Assembly (NCBI GenBank): GCA_019311105.1 | Contig: JAFDDA010000026.1 | Span: 1-64,000 of the forward strand | Direction of reading: 5' to 3' | Length of the DNA stretch: 64,000 nucleotides | DNA from: Deltaproteobacteria bacterium | GTDB taxonomy: Bacteria > Myxococcota_A > UBA9160 > JAFDDA01 | Shown: piece by piece, positions 17,232-25,198 of the stretch | Layout: every line of letters starts with the position of its first letter | How positions within the stretch are numbered: position 1 is the first letter of the stretch | Translations under genes and position numbers: made by a program | Notes under the pieces: model-generated | Databases searched by the model: none | Seen by the model: only the letters and a program-made list of their open reading frames with translations | What the model was told of the DNA's origin: nothing

Positions 17232-17759
17232 GTGCGTTGGCGGGAATACGGACGATCGTGGGGCACGACCCAAGCCGAGAGGGAGCGGGTGTTCCCTTGC
17301 GACCCCCTGCTCCCCGGCCAGAACGACGCGTGCTTTCGGGGCGTCACGGTGCTCGCCGATCCGGCCACCGTCTTCCGCTGGCTCTGCCAGCTCCGCGTCG
17401 CACCCTACAGCTACGACTGGATCGACAACCTCGGCCGGAAGAGCCCGCCCGAGCTCCAGCCGGGCCTCGACGCCCTCGAGGTGGGCCAGCGGTTCATGTC
17501 CATCTTCGATCTCGCGGAGTTCGAGCGCGACCGCCACATCACGTTGCGACCACGCGCGTCGGGGCTCTTCCCGCCGATGATCGTGTCGTATTGCATCGAG
17601 CCACAGGACGGGCCGGGCTGTCGCCTCGTCGTGAAGCTCGCCGTCCAGCTGCGGCCGGGCCTTCGCGACCGGCTCGTCTGGGCCCTCGGCCCCTGGCTCG
17701 ATTGGATCATGATGCGCCGACAGCTTCTCAACCTGAAGGCCCTGGCCGAAGGGGCCTAG
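17232..17759 (+). CDS. SRPBCC-family (START-like) protein
   Basis: 175 residues from a GTG at 17232. The pattern of a helix-grip fold is visible: FRGVTVLADPATVFRWLCQL near residue 40, WIDNLGRKSPP, then strands ending in SYCIEPQDGPGCRLVVKLAV and a long C-terminal helix WLDWIMMRRQLLNLKAL. Members bind hydrophobic ligands or act as polyketide cyclases; no function can be given here. An upstream in-frame ATG at 17169 overlaps the divergent coq4 start region and is less likely. Its stop overlaps the facing ligase stop in CTAG. Confidence 0.75.
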   Translation: MRWREYGRSWGTTQAERERVFPCDPLLPGQNDACFRGVTVLADPATVFRWLCQLRVAPYSYDWIDNLGRKSPPELQPGLDALEVGQRFMSIFDLAEFERDRHITLRPRASGLFPPMIVSYCIEPQDGPGCRLVVKLAVQLRPGLRDRLVWALGPWLDWIMMRRQLLNLKALAEGA

Positions 17760-19372
17760 ACGGCCGCGAGCTGCCCCTTGGCCCACTCGGTGGCGGCCTT
17801 GTAGTCGGCCTTGCCGTTCGGGGCGCGGAACATCGTCGGAACGGCGAGCACCCGCTTTGGCACTTTGTATCCGGCGAGCTTCTCGCGCACGAAGCTGCGG
17901 ATCTCGACTTCGTCGAGGCGCGCGGGGTCACCGAGTTCCACCACCGCGGTCACCGCATTTCCCCACTTCGGGTCGGGCAGTCCGAACACCAAGGCATCCT
18001 CCACCGACGGATGTTGCTTGAGCGTCTCCTCGACCTCTTCGGCGTGGACCTTTTCGCCCGCGGTGTTGATGCAGGCACTGCCCCGGCCGAGAAGCGTGAG
18101 CGTGCCGTCGGCCTCCACCGTGCACCAGTCGCCAGGGATCGAGTAGCGCGTGCCGTTGATCATCGGGAAGGTCGCTTCGGTCTTCTCGGCGTCCTTGTAG
18201 TAGCCGCTGGGGATGGGGCCCGAGCGCGCGATGAAGCCGCGCTCGCCGCTCCCGGGCGCAACCTCGACGTGATCCTCGCTGAAGACCTTGCAGTGCTCGC
18301 CCACCTGGAACTTCGCGGTCTTCGTTCCGCTGCCCTTGCCCGAGATCGAAGAGCCGAAGCCCACGGCCTCGGACGAGCCGAACATGTCGGCCAGCAGCAT
18401 CCCGTCGTGGTGTTCGAGCAGCCCTTCCTTGATTTCGCGGCTCCACATGACGCCCGACGAGATCACGACGCGCAGGCTCGAGAGGTCCCACCGGCCGGAG
18501 TTCGCGTCGAGGGTTTCGAGCATGGGTCGCGCGAACGCATCGCCGACGATCACGACGGAGCCAGCACCGTCGCGCTCCACCGCCGAGAAGAGATCCTCCG
18601 GGACGAACTTGTGCCCCCCCAGCGTCGCGACGCAGCCACCGCCGGTGAGGTTGCCGATGGCCGTGAACAAGCCCGTGCCGTGCATCAACGGGCAGGCGAC
18701 GATCTGGATCACGCCGGGGCCGTTGGCGGCGACGTTGGCGATGTGACTTTCCGCCGATTCCGGGGCCACCCCCTTGCTGGCGGGCGTGTTCTTGCCCGCC
18801 CCGAGTGCACCCCACAGGGCCTGGTGCTCCCACATCACACCCTTCGGCATTCCAGTCGTGCCGCCCGTGTAGATGAAGAGCATGTCGTCGCCGCTGCGGT
18901 CGACCTCGAGGGGGGCGCCATCGCCGGCCTCGGCCCAGTCGGAGTAGCGCTCGGCGAAGGGTGCGAGCTCGTCGCCTCCGACCTGGAGCCACGCTTCGAC
19001 CCCGGGCAGGCGCCCGCGCACCGCATCGACCCGCTCCGCGAACTCGGCGTCGAACACGACGAACTTCGAGTCGGAGTTGTCGAGGATGTAGAGGAGCTCG
19101 TCGTCCAGATAGCGGTAGTTGACGTTGACGTGGACGAGGCGCGACTTGAAACAGGCTCCGAGGGTTTCCATGTAGGCGGGGTCGTTGCGCAGGTAGAACC
19201 CGACCTTGTCGCCGGCCACGGCGCCCCGCTCGAGAAAGCGGCGTGCGACGTTGTTGCTGTGCCGGCCAAACTCAGACCAGCTGACTCGCTTTCCCGCATG
19301 GATCAGCGCCGGCGCGTCACCGGGCAGGACGCGTTCGCAGCCGTCGAGGAGATCGCCGAAGTTCCAGGTCAT
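17756..19372 (-). CDS. Acyl-CoA synthetase (AMP-forming), FadD3/FadD17-like
   Basis: 538 residues. The P-loop reads YTGGTTGMPKGVMW near residue 165, with FGSSEAVGFGSSI later, then the hinge region and the C-terminal PNGKADYKAATEW lysine near residue 520. YTGGTTG instead of YTSGTTG and the spacing resemble actinobacterial ligases acting on steroid-ring or side-chain acids, a family-level impression only. It would make the acyl-CoA used by the dehydrogenases, MaoC pair and CaiB protein encoded upstream on the same strand. ATG 19372 is the start; a longer reading crosses the DUF1214 gene and is rejected. Confidence 0.9.
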   Translation of the reverse strand: MTWNFGDLLDGCERVLPGDAPALIHAGKRVSWSEFGRHSNNVARRFLERGAVAGDKVGFYLRNDPAYMETLGACFKSRLVHVNVNYRYLDDELLYILDNSDSKFVVFDAEFAERVDAVRGRLPGVEAWLQVGGDELAPFAERYSDWAEAGDGAPLEVDRSGDDMLFIYTGGTTGMPKGVMWEHQALWGALGAGKNTPASKGVAPESAESHIANVAANGPGVIQIVACPLMHGTGLFTAIGNLTGGGCVATLGGHKFVPEDLFSAVERDGAGSVVIVGDAFARPMLETLDANSGRWDLSSLRVVISSGVMWSREIKEGLLEHHDGMLLADMFGSSEAVGFGSSISGKGSGTKTAKFQVGEHCKVFSEDHVEVAPGSGERGFIARSGPIPSGYYKDAEKTEATFPMINGTRYSIPGDWCTVEADGTLTLLGRGSACINTAGEKVHAEEVEETLKQHPSVEDALVFGLPDPKWGNAVTAVVELGDPARLDEVEIRSFVREKLAGYKVPKRVLAVPTMFRAPNGKADYKAATEWAKGQLAAV

Positions 19373-19428
19373 GCTCTGCTCCGCTCTCGCAATTTCGGAG
19401 CGGAACGTAGCAGGCACTGAGGGGTGGC

Positions 19429-20514
19429 CTAGGCGTGCAGCCCGGCCCGCTTCACCACCCGGACTGCCGGCACCGGGTGTTCCTTCGCGCCGACCCAGCG
19501 CAGGCAGACGTTCCCGCGACGGTGCCCGGCCGTCTCCAGCCAGTTCGGAACGCCTGGGTCCTCGTGGGCCACGACGATTCGCACGGAGCCGTCGGCCTCG
19601 AGCACGGCCTCGTGGTGGTTGAGTGCGATGCGGTGCCAGCGGTAGTCGAGGGATTCCATCCAGTGATTGTTGACCTGGAGGTTCCAGTACTCGCAAGCGG
19701 GCGGCGTCACTTCGATGACGAAGGCTTCGTCCGGCTCGAGCTCCCACGAGCTGTAGAGGTAGGCGATGTTCGGGTCGCCGTGGGCGGCGGCGGCGACGGC
19801 GGGGTCGAGCCGTTGCATGTCGTGGCGGGCGAAGCTCTCGGACCAGTCGGTGAAGAGGTTCGCGGTGCCCGCCACATAGGCGGCGGCGGCTTGGAGGCCG
19901 ACGTCGACGAAGGCGGGCGTGATGGGGTCGGGCGTGCTCGGCCCACCCACGCACTCGATCTCGAGGTCGGCCGTCTGCTCGGCGCTGCGATCCTGGAAGC
20001 TCTGACGCACGATCAGCAGATCGCTGCGCGGCTCGATGGGCAGCCAGTTGCCGGGTCGCTCGTCGCAGGACAGCGTGACTTCGAAGCGATCGTCGGGCCC
20101 GACCTCGAACGAATCGAGGTAGCCCGACTGCCCACGCTCGACTCCCTTGGCGTAGTTCCCGTAGTAGGTGCCGAGACCCAGGTAGTAGATCGTGTTGCGC
20201 TTGCCGCGGATCACGTACTCGTACTCGCCCGAGATCGTGGCGGCCTGGTAGTAGTTGTCCGGATTGTCGGCGCCGATCTTGACCGTCTCGTGGGACGGGC
20301 GCCGGAAGGTCGGAAAGGCCGGGTCGGCGGTCTCGATGAAGGTCTCGAGGGCGACGCGCGTGAGGCGAGAGAGGTAGCGATACCCCTCGGCACGGTCGAA
20401 GGCGTCGGCCGGGCCGCTGTCGCGCAAGACGACCTGCCCCGCCGCCTCGAGCGCACGACAGAAATCCGTCCAAGCGCGGCCGTCGAGGATCCGATCGCTC
20501 GAGTCGTCGCTCAC
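19429..20514 (-). CDS. DUF1214 domain protein
   Basis: 361 residues from a GTG at 20514 with GAGGAG about 8 bases upstream. The C-terminal third matches DUF1214: WELEPDEAFVIEVTPPACEY, WNLQVNNHWMESLDYR and HEAVLEADGSVRIVVAHEDPG, followed by NWLETAGHRRGNVCLRW. The family is of unknown biochemical function and is often found with lipid-degradation genes. No signal peptide is visible, so it should be cytoplasmic. It lies 16 bases after the acyl-CoA dehydrogenase gene and 56 bases before the ligase, so co-transcription is likely. Confidence 0.85.
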   Translation of the reverse strand: MSDDSSDRILDGRAWTDFCRALEAAGQVVLRDSGPADAFDRAEGYRYLSRLTRVALETFIETADPAFPTFRRPSHETVKIGADNPDNYYQAATISGEYEYVIRGKRNTIYYLGLGTYYGNYAKGVERGQSGYLDSFEVGPDDRFEVTLSCDERPGNWLPIEPRSDLLIVRQSFQDRSAEQTADLEIECVGGPSTPDPITPAFVDVGLQAAAAYVAGTANLFTDWSESFARHDMQRLDPAVAAAAHGDPNIAYLYSSWELEPDEAFVIEVTPPACEYWNLQVNNHWMESLDYRWHRIALNHHEAVLEADGSVRIVVAHEDPGVPNWLETAGHRRGNVCLRWVGAKEHPVPAVRVVKRAGLHA

Positions 20515-20530
20515 ACCCGCCTCCTCGGCG

Positions 20531-21649
20531 CTAGCTGGCCTCGCGGTCCAGCACGTCGGCGGCGATCAACTCTTCGAGATAGGACTGGTCCCACCAGGTG
20601 ATCTGCAGCTGCTTCGCGCGCCGGAAGTAGAGCTGGATGTCGTACTCGATGGTGAAGCCGACCCCGCCCCAGACCTGCTGACACATGGCCGTGACGTCCC
20701 GGTAGGTCTGGCAGGCGAAGAGCTTCGCCATCGGTGCCAGCCGGGCCACGTCGCGGCCCTCGCCGCGTGCCCAGGCTGCTTCGTAGACGAGGCCCTTGCC
20801 CCCGTCGACGTTCGTCGTGGCGTCGGCGAGGTAGTGCGAGATCGCCTGGAAGGCTCCGAGGGGCTTGTCGAACTGTTTGCGCTCCTTGGCGTAGTCGGTG
20901 GTCACCTCGACGGCACGCTCGGCACCGCCCATGGCCCAGGCGGCGAGCAGGATGACGCCATCGAGCATCACGCTGTTCCACACCGCCCAGCCACCGGGGA
21001 TCCGATCGCTCGCTGCCACGCGCACGCCGGCGAACTCGACGTCGTACTGCGTGTCTGCGGCGAGGCTGCGCTGCTGAGTCAGGGTCACGCCCGAGGCGTT
21101 CGGGTCGACGAGGAAGTATTCGACGTCGTCCCCGTTGCGGGCGAGCACCACGAGACGGGCCGCCGTGCTCGCGAACAGTACGTGACGCTTCGTGCCGGTG
21201 AGCTTGAAGCCATCGCCATCCGCTTCGACTCGGAGCTGCACGCCCACGTCGCCAAAGCCGCGGTCGGGCTCAAGCCAGGCCGGCGTGAGCACGGCCTCGC
21301 CGCTGGCGATCTGGGGGAGCCACGTCTGCTTCTGCTCCTCGCTGCCCGCAGCCAGCAGGAGTCGGGCCGATACGACCGAGCTCACGAAGTGCGGCGACGG
21401 CGCGAGCGCACGACCGAACTCCTCGTACACGAGCGCCGCTTCGAGCATGCCCTGCTCGGCGCCGCCGTAGCTCTCCGGGATCAGCAGGCCGAGGAGGCCG
21501 AGCTCGCCGAGCTGCTTCCAGAGTTCCTCGGGGACGCCCTTCGGGTCGTCCTCCATGGCGCGCACCACCTCGACGGGCGAGTACTCGTTGCACAGGCTGC
21601 GAACCATGTCGCGCAGCATCTGCTGCTCTTCGCTGAAATCGAGATCCAT
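20531..21649 (-). CDS. Acyl-CoA dehydrogenase family protein without a visible catalytic base
   Basis: 372 residues. The N-terminal domain (FSEEQQMLRDMVRSLC, YGGAEQGMLEAALVYEEFGRAL) and the FAD-binding C-terminal domain (YAKERKQFDKPLGAFQAISHYLAD in two parts, QVWGGVGFTIEYDIQLYFRR) are clear. The terminal segment where EGT is expected reads QLQITWWDQSYLEEL, and no alternative ER-type glutamate is obvious. This resembles the non-catalytic or divergent subunit of heteromeric acyl-CoA dehydrogenases in steroid side-chain catabolism, whose partner could be the dehydrogenase at 23870-25051. ATG 21649 is 9 bases downstream of the MaoC gene. Confidence 0.85.
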   Translation of the reverse strand: MDLDFSEEQQMLRDMVRSLCNEYSPVEVVRAMEDDPKGVPEELWKQLGELGLLGLLIPESYGGAEQGMLEAALVYEEFGRALAPSPHFVSSVVSARLLLAAGSEEQKQTWLPQIASGEAVLTPAWLEPDRGFGDVGVQLRVEADGDGFKLTGTKRHVLFASTAARLVVLARNGDDVEYFLVDPNASGVTLTQQRSLAADTQYDVEFAGVRVAASDRIPGGWAVWNSVMLDGVILLAAWAMGGAERAVEVTTDYAKERKQFDKPLGAFQAISHYLADATTNVDGGKGLVYEAAWARGEGRDVARLAPMAKLFACQTYRDVTAMCQQVWGGVGFTIEYDIQLYFRRAKQLQITWWDQSYLEELIAADVLDREAS

Positions 21650-21658
21650 CTCGTGCTC

Positions 21659-22165
21659 CTATCGCCCCGGGGTGAGCGGCTCTTGGCCAGGCTGCCAGGC
21701 ATCGCCGCGGCGTTGCCAGGGGTTGTCGTCGTCGTCGGTCGGTACGGCGAGCCGCGCCGTGCAGTCGGTCACGGTCCTATCCCCGACCGAGAGGTTCACG
21801 TCGAGGTCGACCCAGCCGCAACCCTGGTCGTCGGTCCCCGTTCGCGTGACCGTGCCTTTGAAGACCATGCGATCGCCGGGGAAGACGGATGCCTTCATGC
21901 GGAACTGGATCTTCCCGATGCGGCCCTTCGGCCCGGTCCAGTCGGTCAGGTAGCGCTCGAACCACGCGGCCTGATTCGGCGTGTTCAAGAAGATGTCCTG
22001 CACGCCGTTGCGATTCACCGCAAAGTCCTTGTCGTGGTGCATGGGTCGCCAGTCGCGGCTCGCGAGCGCCCCGAGCACGACGGTCGTCGCCGTCACGTCG
22101 TAGGCCAGCTCCGGGACGACCTGGCCCGCTTCGATGCGACCGAGGGTGAGGTTCTCCACGCTCAT
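21659..22165 (-). CDS. MaoC-like hydratase subunit carrying the active-site Asp/His
   Basis: 168 residues with one hotdog domain. The hydratase-2 motif reads ASRDWRPMHHDKDFA near residue 38, keeping the catalytic Asp and His. The companion gene just upstream has lost them, so the two probably form a heteromer with one active site, as shown for ChsH1-ChsH2 in mycobacterial cholesterol degradation. It would hydrate a bulky enoyl-CoA. The start is ATG 22165, sharing a base with the upstream stop (TGATG), or GTG 22168 in a GTGA overlap. The C-terminal tail DDDDNPWQRRGD is acidic and probably disordered. Confidence 0.85.
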   Translation of the reverse strand: MSVENLTLGRIEAGQVVPELAYDVTATTVVLGALASRDWRPMHHDKDFAVNRNGVQDIFLNTPNQAAWFERYLTDWTGPKGRIGKIQFRMKASVFPGDRMVFKGTVTRTGTDDQGCGWVDLDVNLSVGDRTVTDCTARLAVPTDDDDNPWQRRGDAWQPGQEPLTPGR

Positions 22166-22677
22166 CACGAATCTCTCCGGTAACCGAAGCCGGTGTAGCT
22201 CTCGGTGCCAACGTGCTCGCCGTTCTGGTTCTCGTACACGACATCGATCACCCAGAAGCGACCGGAGCCGAGCTTCGTGGTCTTCGGCGTGCTCACCGAA
22301 CGCAGCAGCTGATGCGTGCGCAGGCGATCGCCCGGCCGCACGGGCTCGCCGAAGGTGATCGTGTTGTCGGTCATCACAGCCTCGGGGAGGCCGAGCTTCT
22401 CCTTCAAGTCGAAGTGGACCTGGAGCGGCTGGGCCTGCTCCGTGCGACCCGGCGCCCAGAAGTGCGGGCGGAACCAGGCCGAGATCATGGTCGGCGGCGC
22501 GACGGGCCCGCCGGCGAGATCCTGGGCGACCTTCTCGTCCCAGTAGAGCGGGTTGCCGTTCTCCACCGAGGCGCAGGTCGTGTAGACGTACCCCATCTCG
22601 ACGGGGAACTCGCCGGCCTCTTCGTATCGCTTTTCGCCGATCCAGCCTTCGACCTCGGCGGGCAGCTCTTCGGACAT
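22165..22677 (-). CDS. MaoC-like (FAS1-type dehydratase N-domain) partner subunit, active site degenerate
   Basis: 170 residues. The fold is that of the MaoC/FAS1 dehydratase N-terminal domain: GYVYTTCASVENGNPLYWDE near residue 32, FDLKEKLGLPEAV, FGEPVRPGDRL and FWVIDVVYENQNGEHVG. At the position of the catalytic GDxNPxH the sequence is ENGNPLYW, with Tyr in place of His. It therefore likely contributes structure or substrate binding to the adjacent catalytic subunit. It starts at ATG 22677, 10 bases after the CaiB stop, and overlaps its partner gene. Confidence 0.85.
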   Translation of the reverse strand: MSEELPAEVEGWIGEKRYEEAGEFPVEMGYVYTTCASVENGNPLYWDEKVAQDLAGGPVAPPTMISAWFRPHFWAPGRTEQAQPLQVHFDLKEKLGLPEAVMTDNTITFGEPVRPGDRLRTHQLLRSVSTPKTTKLGSGRFWVIDVVYENQNGEHVGTESYTGFGYRRDS

Positions 22678-22687
22678 GGAAGCTCCT

Positions 22688-23860
22688 CTACTCGACCACG
22701 CCGGCGGCGTGGAGGGATTGGATCGTTTCGTCGGAGACGCCGGCCTCGCGGAGAACGGCGTCGGTGTCGGTGTGATCGGCTGCCGCGACCTCATGCACAG
22801 GCAGCTCGCGCGCGGCGCCGGCCAGCACAGCCCCCGTCTGGCGGAACGTGCCGTGCTCGGCGTCCTTGGCCTCGGCGAAGGCACCCCGCGCCACGAGGTG
22901 AGGATCGTCAACCAGCTCGGACACTTCGTAGACGGGCGCGACGCAGGTGTTCGCCGGCGCCAGCTCGGTAACCCAGGCGTCGCGATCGCGTGTGCGGAAG
23001 GCCGCGGCGAAGTCGGCGCGGATTCCATCCTGGACGGCATCATCGTTTTGATGTTCCAGCCACTGCTCACAGCCGAGAGCGCGACAAAGGTTCGCGTAGA
23101 AGGCCGGCTCGATGGCGCCCACGGAGAGCCACTTCCCATCCGCCGCTTCGTAGACGTCGTAGCAAGCGAGGCGCCCAGTGAGGATGTTGCTGCCGGGCCC
23201 AGGCTCGGCGCCCGTGGCGAGGTGCTCGTCGACGTGGAGGCTCATGAGTTGGAGCACGCCGTCGGCGACGGAGACGTCGAGGTGGGCCCCCTCCCCCGTC
23301 GTGTGTCGCGCATTCAGCGCCGAGAGGATCGCGATGGCGGCGTGCATCCCGCCCGCTGCGCTGTCGGCCACGGTGGCGCCGGGGATCGGCGGCCCGCCGT
23401 CGCCGCGCGGCGTGCTGCAGGCGAGGAAGCCGCCGAGCGCAAGGTAGTTGATGTCGTGCCCCGCCCATTGCGAGTAGGGCCCGCTCTGGCCGTAGCCGCT
23501 GGTGGAGCAATAGACGATGCCCGGGTTCACCGCGCGCACGGCGTCGTAGCCGATGCCGAGTCGATCCACGACGCCCGGCCGGAAGCTCTCGACGAAGACA
23601 TCCGCCTTGGCTGCCAACGCCAGCAACGCGTCGCGCCCCTCGGGCGCCTTCAAGTCGATCTGGACCCGCCGCAGCCCACGCCCTGCGCCGTAGCTGAAGA
23701 ACGGCGGGCGGATCTGCTTGCCGGCCTTCTTCGCCACAGGCCCGACCTTCACCACGTCCGCACCGTAGTCGGCGAGGATGCGCGTGCAGCGGGCCGCCGG
23801 ACCGACGCTCGCGAGATCGAGCACCGTGGTTCCGGCCAGCATGGGTTGGGATTCCGCCAA
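22688..23860 (-). CDS. CaiB/BaiF family CoA-transferase or alpha-methylacyl-CoA racemase-like protein
   Basis: 390 residues. Family III CoA-transferase features are an N-terminal Rossmann region (TTVLDLASVGPAARCTRILADY), ADVFVESFRPGVVDRLGIGYD and the catalytic-aspartate helix HLDVSVADGVLQLMSLH near residue 205. The DLASVGP start and the context of branched acyl-CoA oxidation fit a 2-methylacyl-CoA racemase (AMACR-like), which prepares the S-epimer for dehydrogenases, or a CoA-transferase. The TTG start at 23860 has AGGAG 6 bases upstream; ATG at 23842 is the alternative. It is encoded between the acyl-CoA dehydrogenase and the MaoC pair. Confidence 0.85.
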   Translation of the reverse strand: MAESQPMLAGTTVLDLASVGPAARCTRILADYGADVVKVGPVAKKAGKQIRPPFFSYGAGRGLRRVQIDLKAPEGRDALLALAAKADVFVESFRPGVVDRLGIGYDAVRAVNPGIVYCSTSGYGQSGPYSQWAGHDINYLALGGFLACSTPRGDGGPPIPGATVADSAAGGMHAAIAILSALNARHTTGEGAHLDVSVADGVLQLMSLHVDEHLATGAEPGPGSNILTGRLACYDVYEAADGKWLSVGAIEPAFYANLCRALGCEQWLEHQNDDAVQDGIRADFAAAFRTRDRDAWVTELAPANTCVAPVYEVSELVDDPHLVARGAFAEAKDAEHGTFRQTGAVLAGAARELPVHEVAAADHTDTDAVLREAGVSDETIQSLHAAGVVE

Positions 23861-23869
23861 GCCCGACTC

Positions 23870-25051
23870 CTAGAAGTTCTTCGGGAGGCCGAGCTTGCGC
23901 CGCGCGATGATGTTCTTCTGGATCTCGGAAGCGCCGCCGCCGATCGTGTCGATCACCGAGTAGCGGTAACTCATCTCCGGACGCCCGCGGAGCGGCGCAT
24001 CCCCCGTGTAGACGCGCAGCTGCGCGCCAGCCCCGGGGAGATCCATCATGGCATTGGCGACACGCTGCGAGAGCTGGGTCGCGAAGAGCTTATACTGCGA
24101 GGCCTGGTTCGTCGGCGGCTTCGCACCCACCTGACCGGCCGCGTGGACGAACGTCAGCCCGAGCACCCGCGCCACCTCGCCCTCGGCCGAGAGTTTCGCG
24201 ATTCGCGAGCGCACATGCGGGTCGTCCTTCAAGGGCTTCCCGTCGCGCGTGGCCGACTTCACGTAGTCGATGAGCTCCTCCATGCGCTGCTCCGTGGGCG
24301 AGTACGTGAACATGGTGAAGCGCTCGAGGTCGAGGGCCTCGGAGATGTAGCGGAAGCCCTTGCCCGCGTCGCCGACGAGGTAGTCGTCCGGCACGAACAC
24401 GTCGTTGAAGAAGACCTCGTTGGTGAGCTCGTCGCCGATGGTCGGCATGCCGCGCACCTCGAGCCCTTCGTGATCCATCGGGATCAGGAACAGGCTGATG
24501 CCGTCGTGCTTCTTCGCTTGATCCGTTCGCGCGCCGACCCAATACCAGTCAGCGAAGTGGGCGCTCGTGGTCCAGGTCTTCTGCCCGTTCAGCATCCAGC
24601 CGCCGTCGACCTTCTCGGCCTTGAGCTGCATGTTCGCCGCGTCGGAGCCGGCCTGGGGCTCGCTGTAGCCGACGGCGAACTCGACCTGGGCGTTGATGAT
24701 CTGGGGAAGGAACTCGGCCTTCAGCTTGTCGCTACCGTGGCGGATCAACGTCTTGCCGATGATGCCGATGCCCTTGCCGATCTGGGGCGCGCCGCGGCGC
24801 GCGAGGGCCTCGTTCAAGATGTACTCGTAGATGCCCGGCATCTCCTTGCCGCCGTATTCCTTGGGCCAGCTCATCCCGAGCCAACCCTGGTCGGAGAGCT
24901 TCTTCATGAACACGCGCCGCTCGGGCGTGTCCACGATCTGGGCCATGTTTTCGCGGCAGACGTCGGCCACATCGGGGGTGGCGTGCTCGTCGAGGAAGGC
25001 CTCGACGTCGGCGGAAAAAGCCTGCTCTTCGGCGGACAGCTCGAAATCCAC
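23870..25051 (-). CDS. Acyl-CoA dehydrogenase (FadE17-like), paralogue of 28122-29306
   Basis: 393 residues from GTG 25051 with AGGAG 6 bases upstream. Clear motifs are GYSEPQAGSDAANMQLKAE near residue 130, WTTSAHFADWYWVGARTD and the C-terminal DTIGGGASEIQKNIIARRKL. The medium-chain EGT glutamate is replaced (GGGA); Glu in ALDLERFTMF near residue 243 may be the base, as in alternative-Glu dehydrogenases. It is the promoter-proximal gene of the run 25051 to 17756. It is closely similar to the enzyme at 28122-29306, indicating duplication or parallel roles. Confidence 0.92.
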   Translation of the reverse strand: MDFELSAEEQAFSADVEAFLDEHATPDVADVCRENMAQIVDTPERRVFMKKLSDQGWLGMSWPKEYGGKEMPGIYEYILNEALARRGAPQIGKGIGIIGKTLIRHGSDKLKAEFLPQIINAQVEFAVGYSEPQAGSDAANMQLKAEKVDGGWMLNGQKTWTTSAHFADWYWVGARTDQAKKHDGISLFLIPMDHEGLEVRGMPTIGDELTNEVFFNDVFVPDDYLVGDAGKGFRYISEALDLERFTMFTYSPTEQRMEELIDYVKSATRDGKPLKDDPHVRSRIAKLSAEGEVARVLGLTFVHAAGQVGAKPPTNQASQYKLFATQLSQRVANAMMDLPGAGAQLRVYTGDAPLRGRPEMSYRYSVIDTIGGGASEIQKNIIARRKLGLPKNF

Positions 25052-25092
25052 GGGAGTCTCCTGACCCGGCGGGCTCGCCGGTCCGGAGATAG

Positions 25093-25112
25093 TATACGAT
25101 ACGTCGCGTATA
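25093..25112. promoter_or_regulatory. 20-bp imperfect palindrome in an AT-rich divergent promoter region
   Basis: TATACGATACGTCGCGTATA is palindromic at 16 of 20 positions and lies in the 147-base gap between the acyl-CoA dehydrogenase (minus) and glycosyltransferase (plus) genes. That gap is strikingly AT-rich for this genome (25090-25160). A TATAAA at 25152-25157 could be the -10 of the plus-strand gene. A close relative (13 of 15 bases) occurs at 59144-59158 upstream of another acyl-CoA operon. It is a candidate TetR-type operator; no regulator gene is adjacent. Confidence 0.5.
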
Positions 25113-25198
25113 GGAATAGATAGGTCAAAATATCTATAGTTTTCAGATAGTTATAAATCTTCCGGTCGCCGCAAACCGCAACGCTAGGCTCCGCGACG

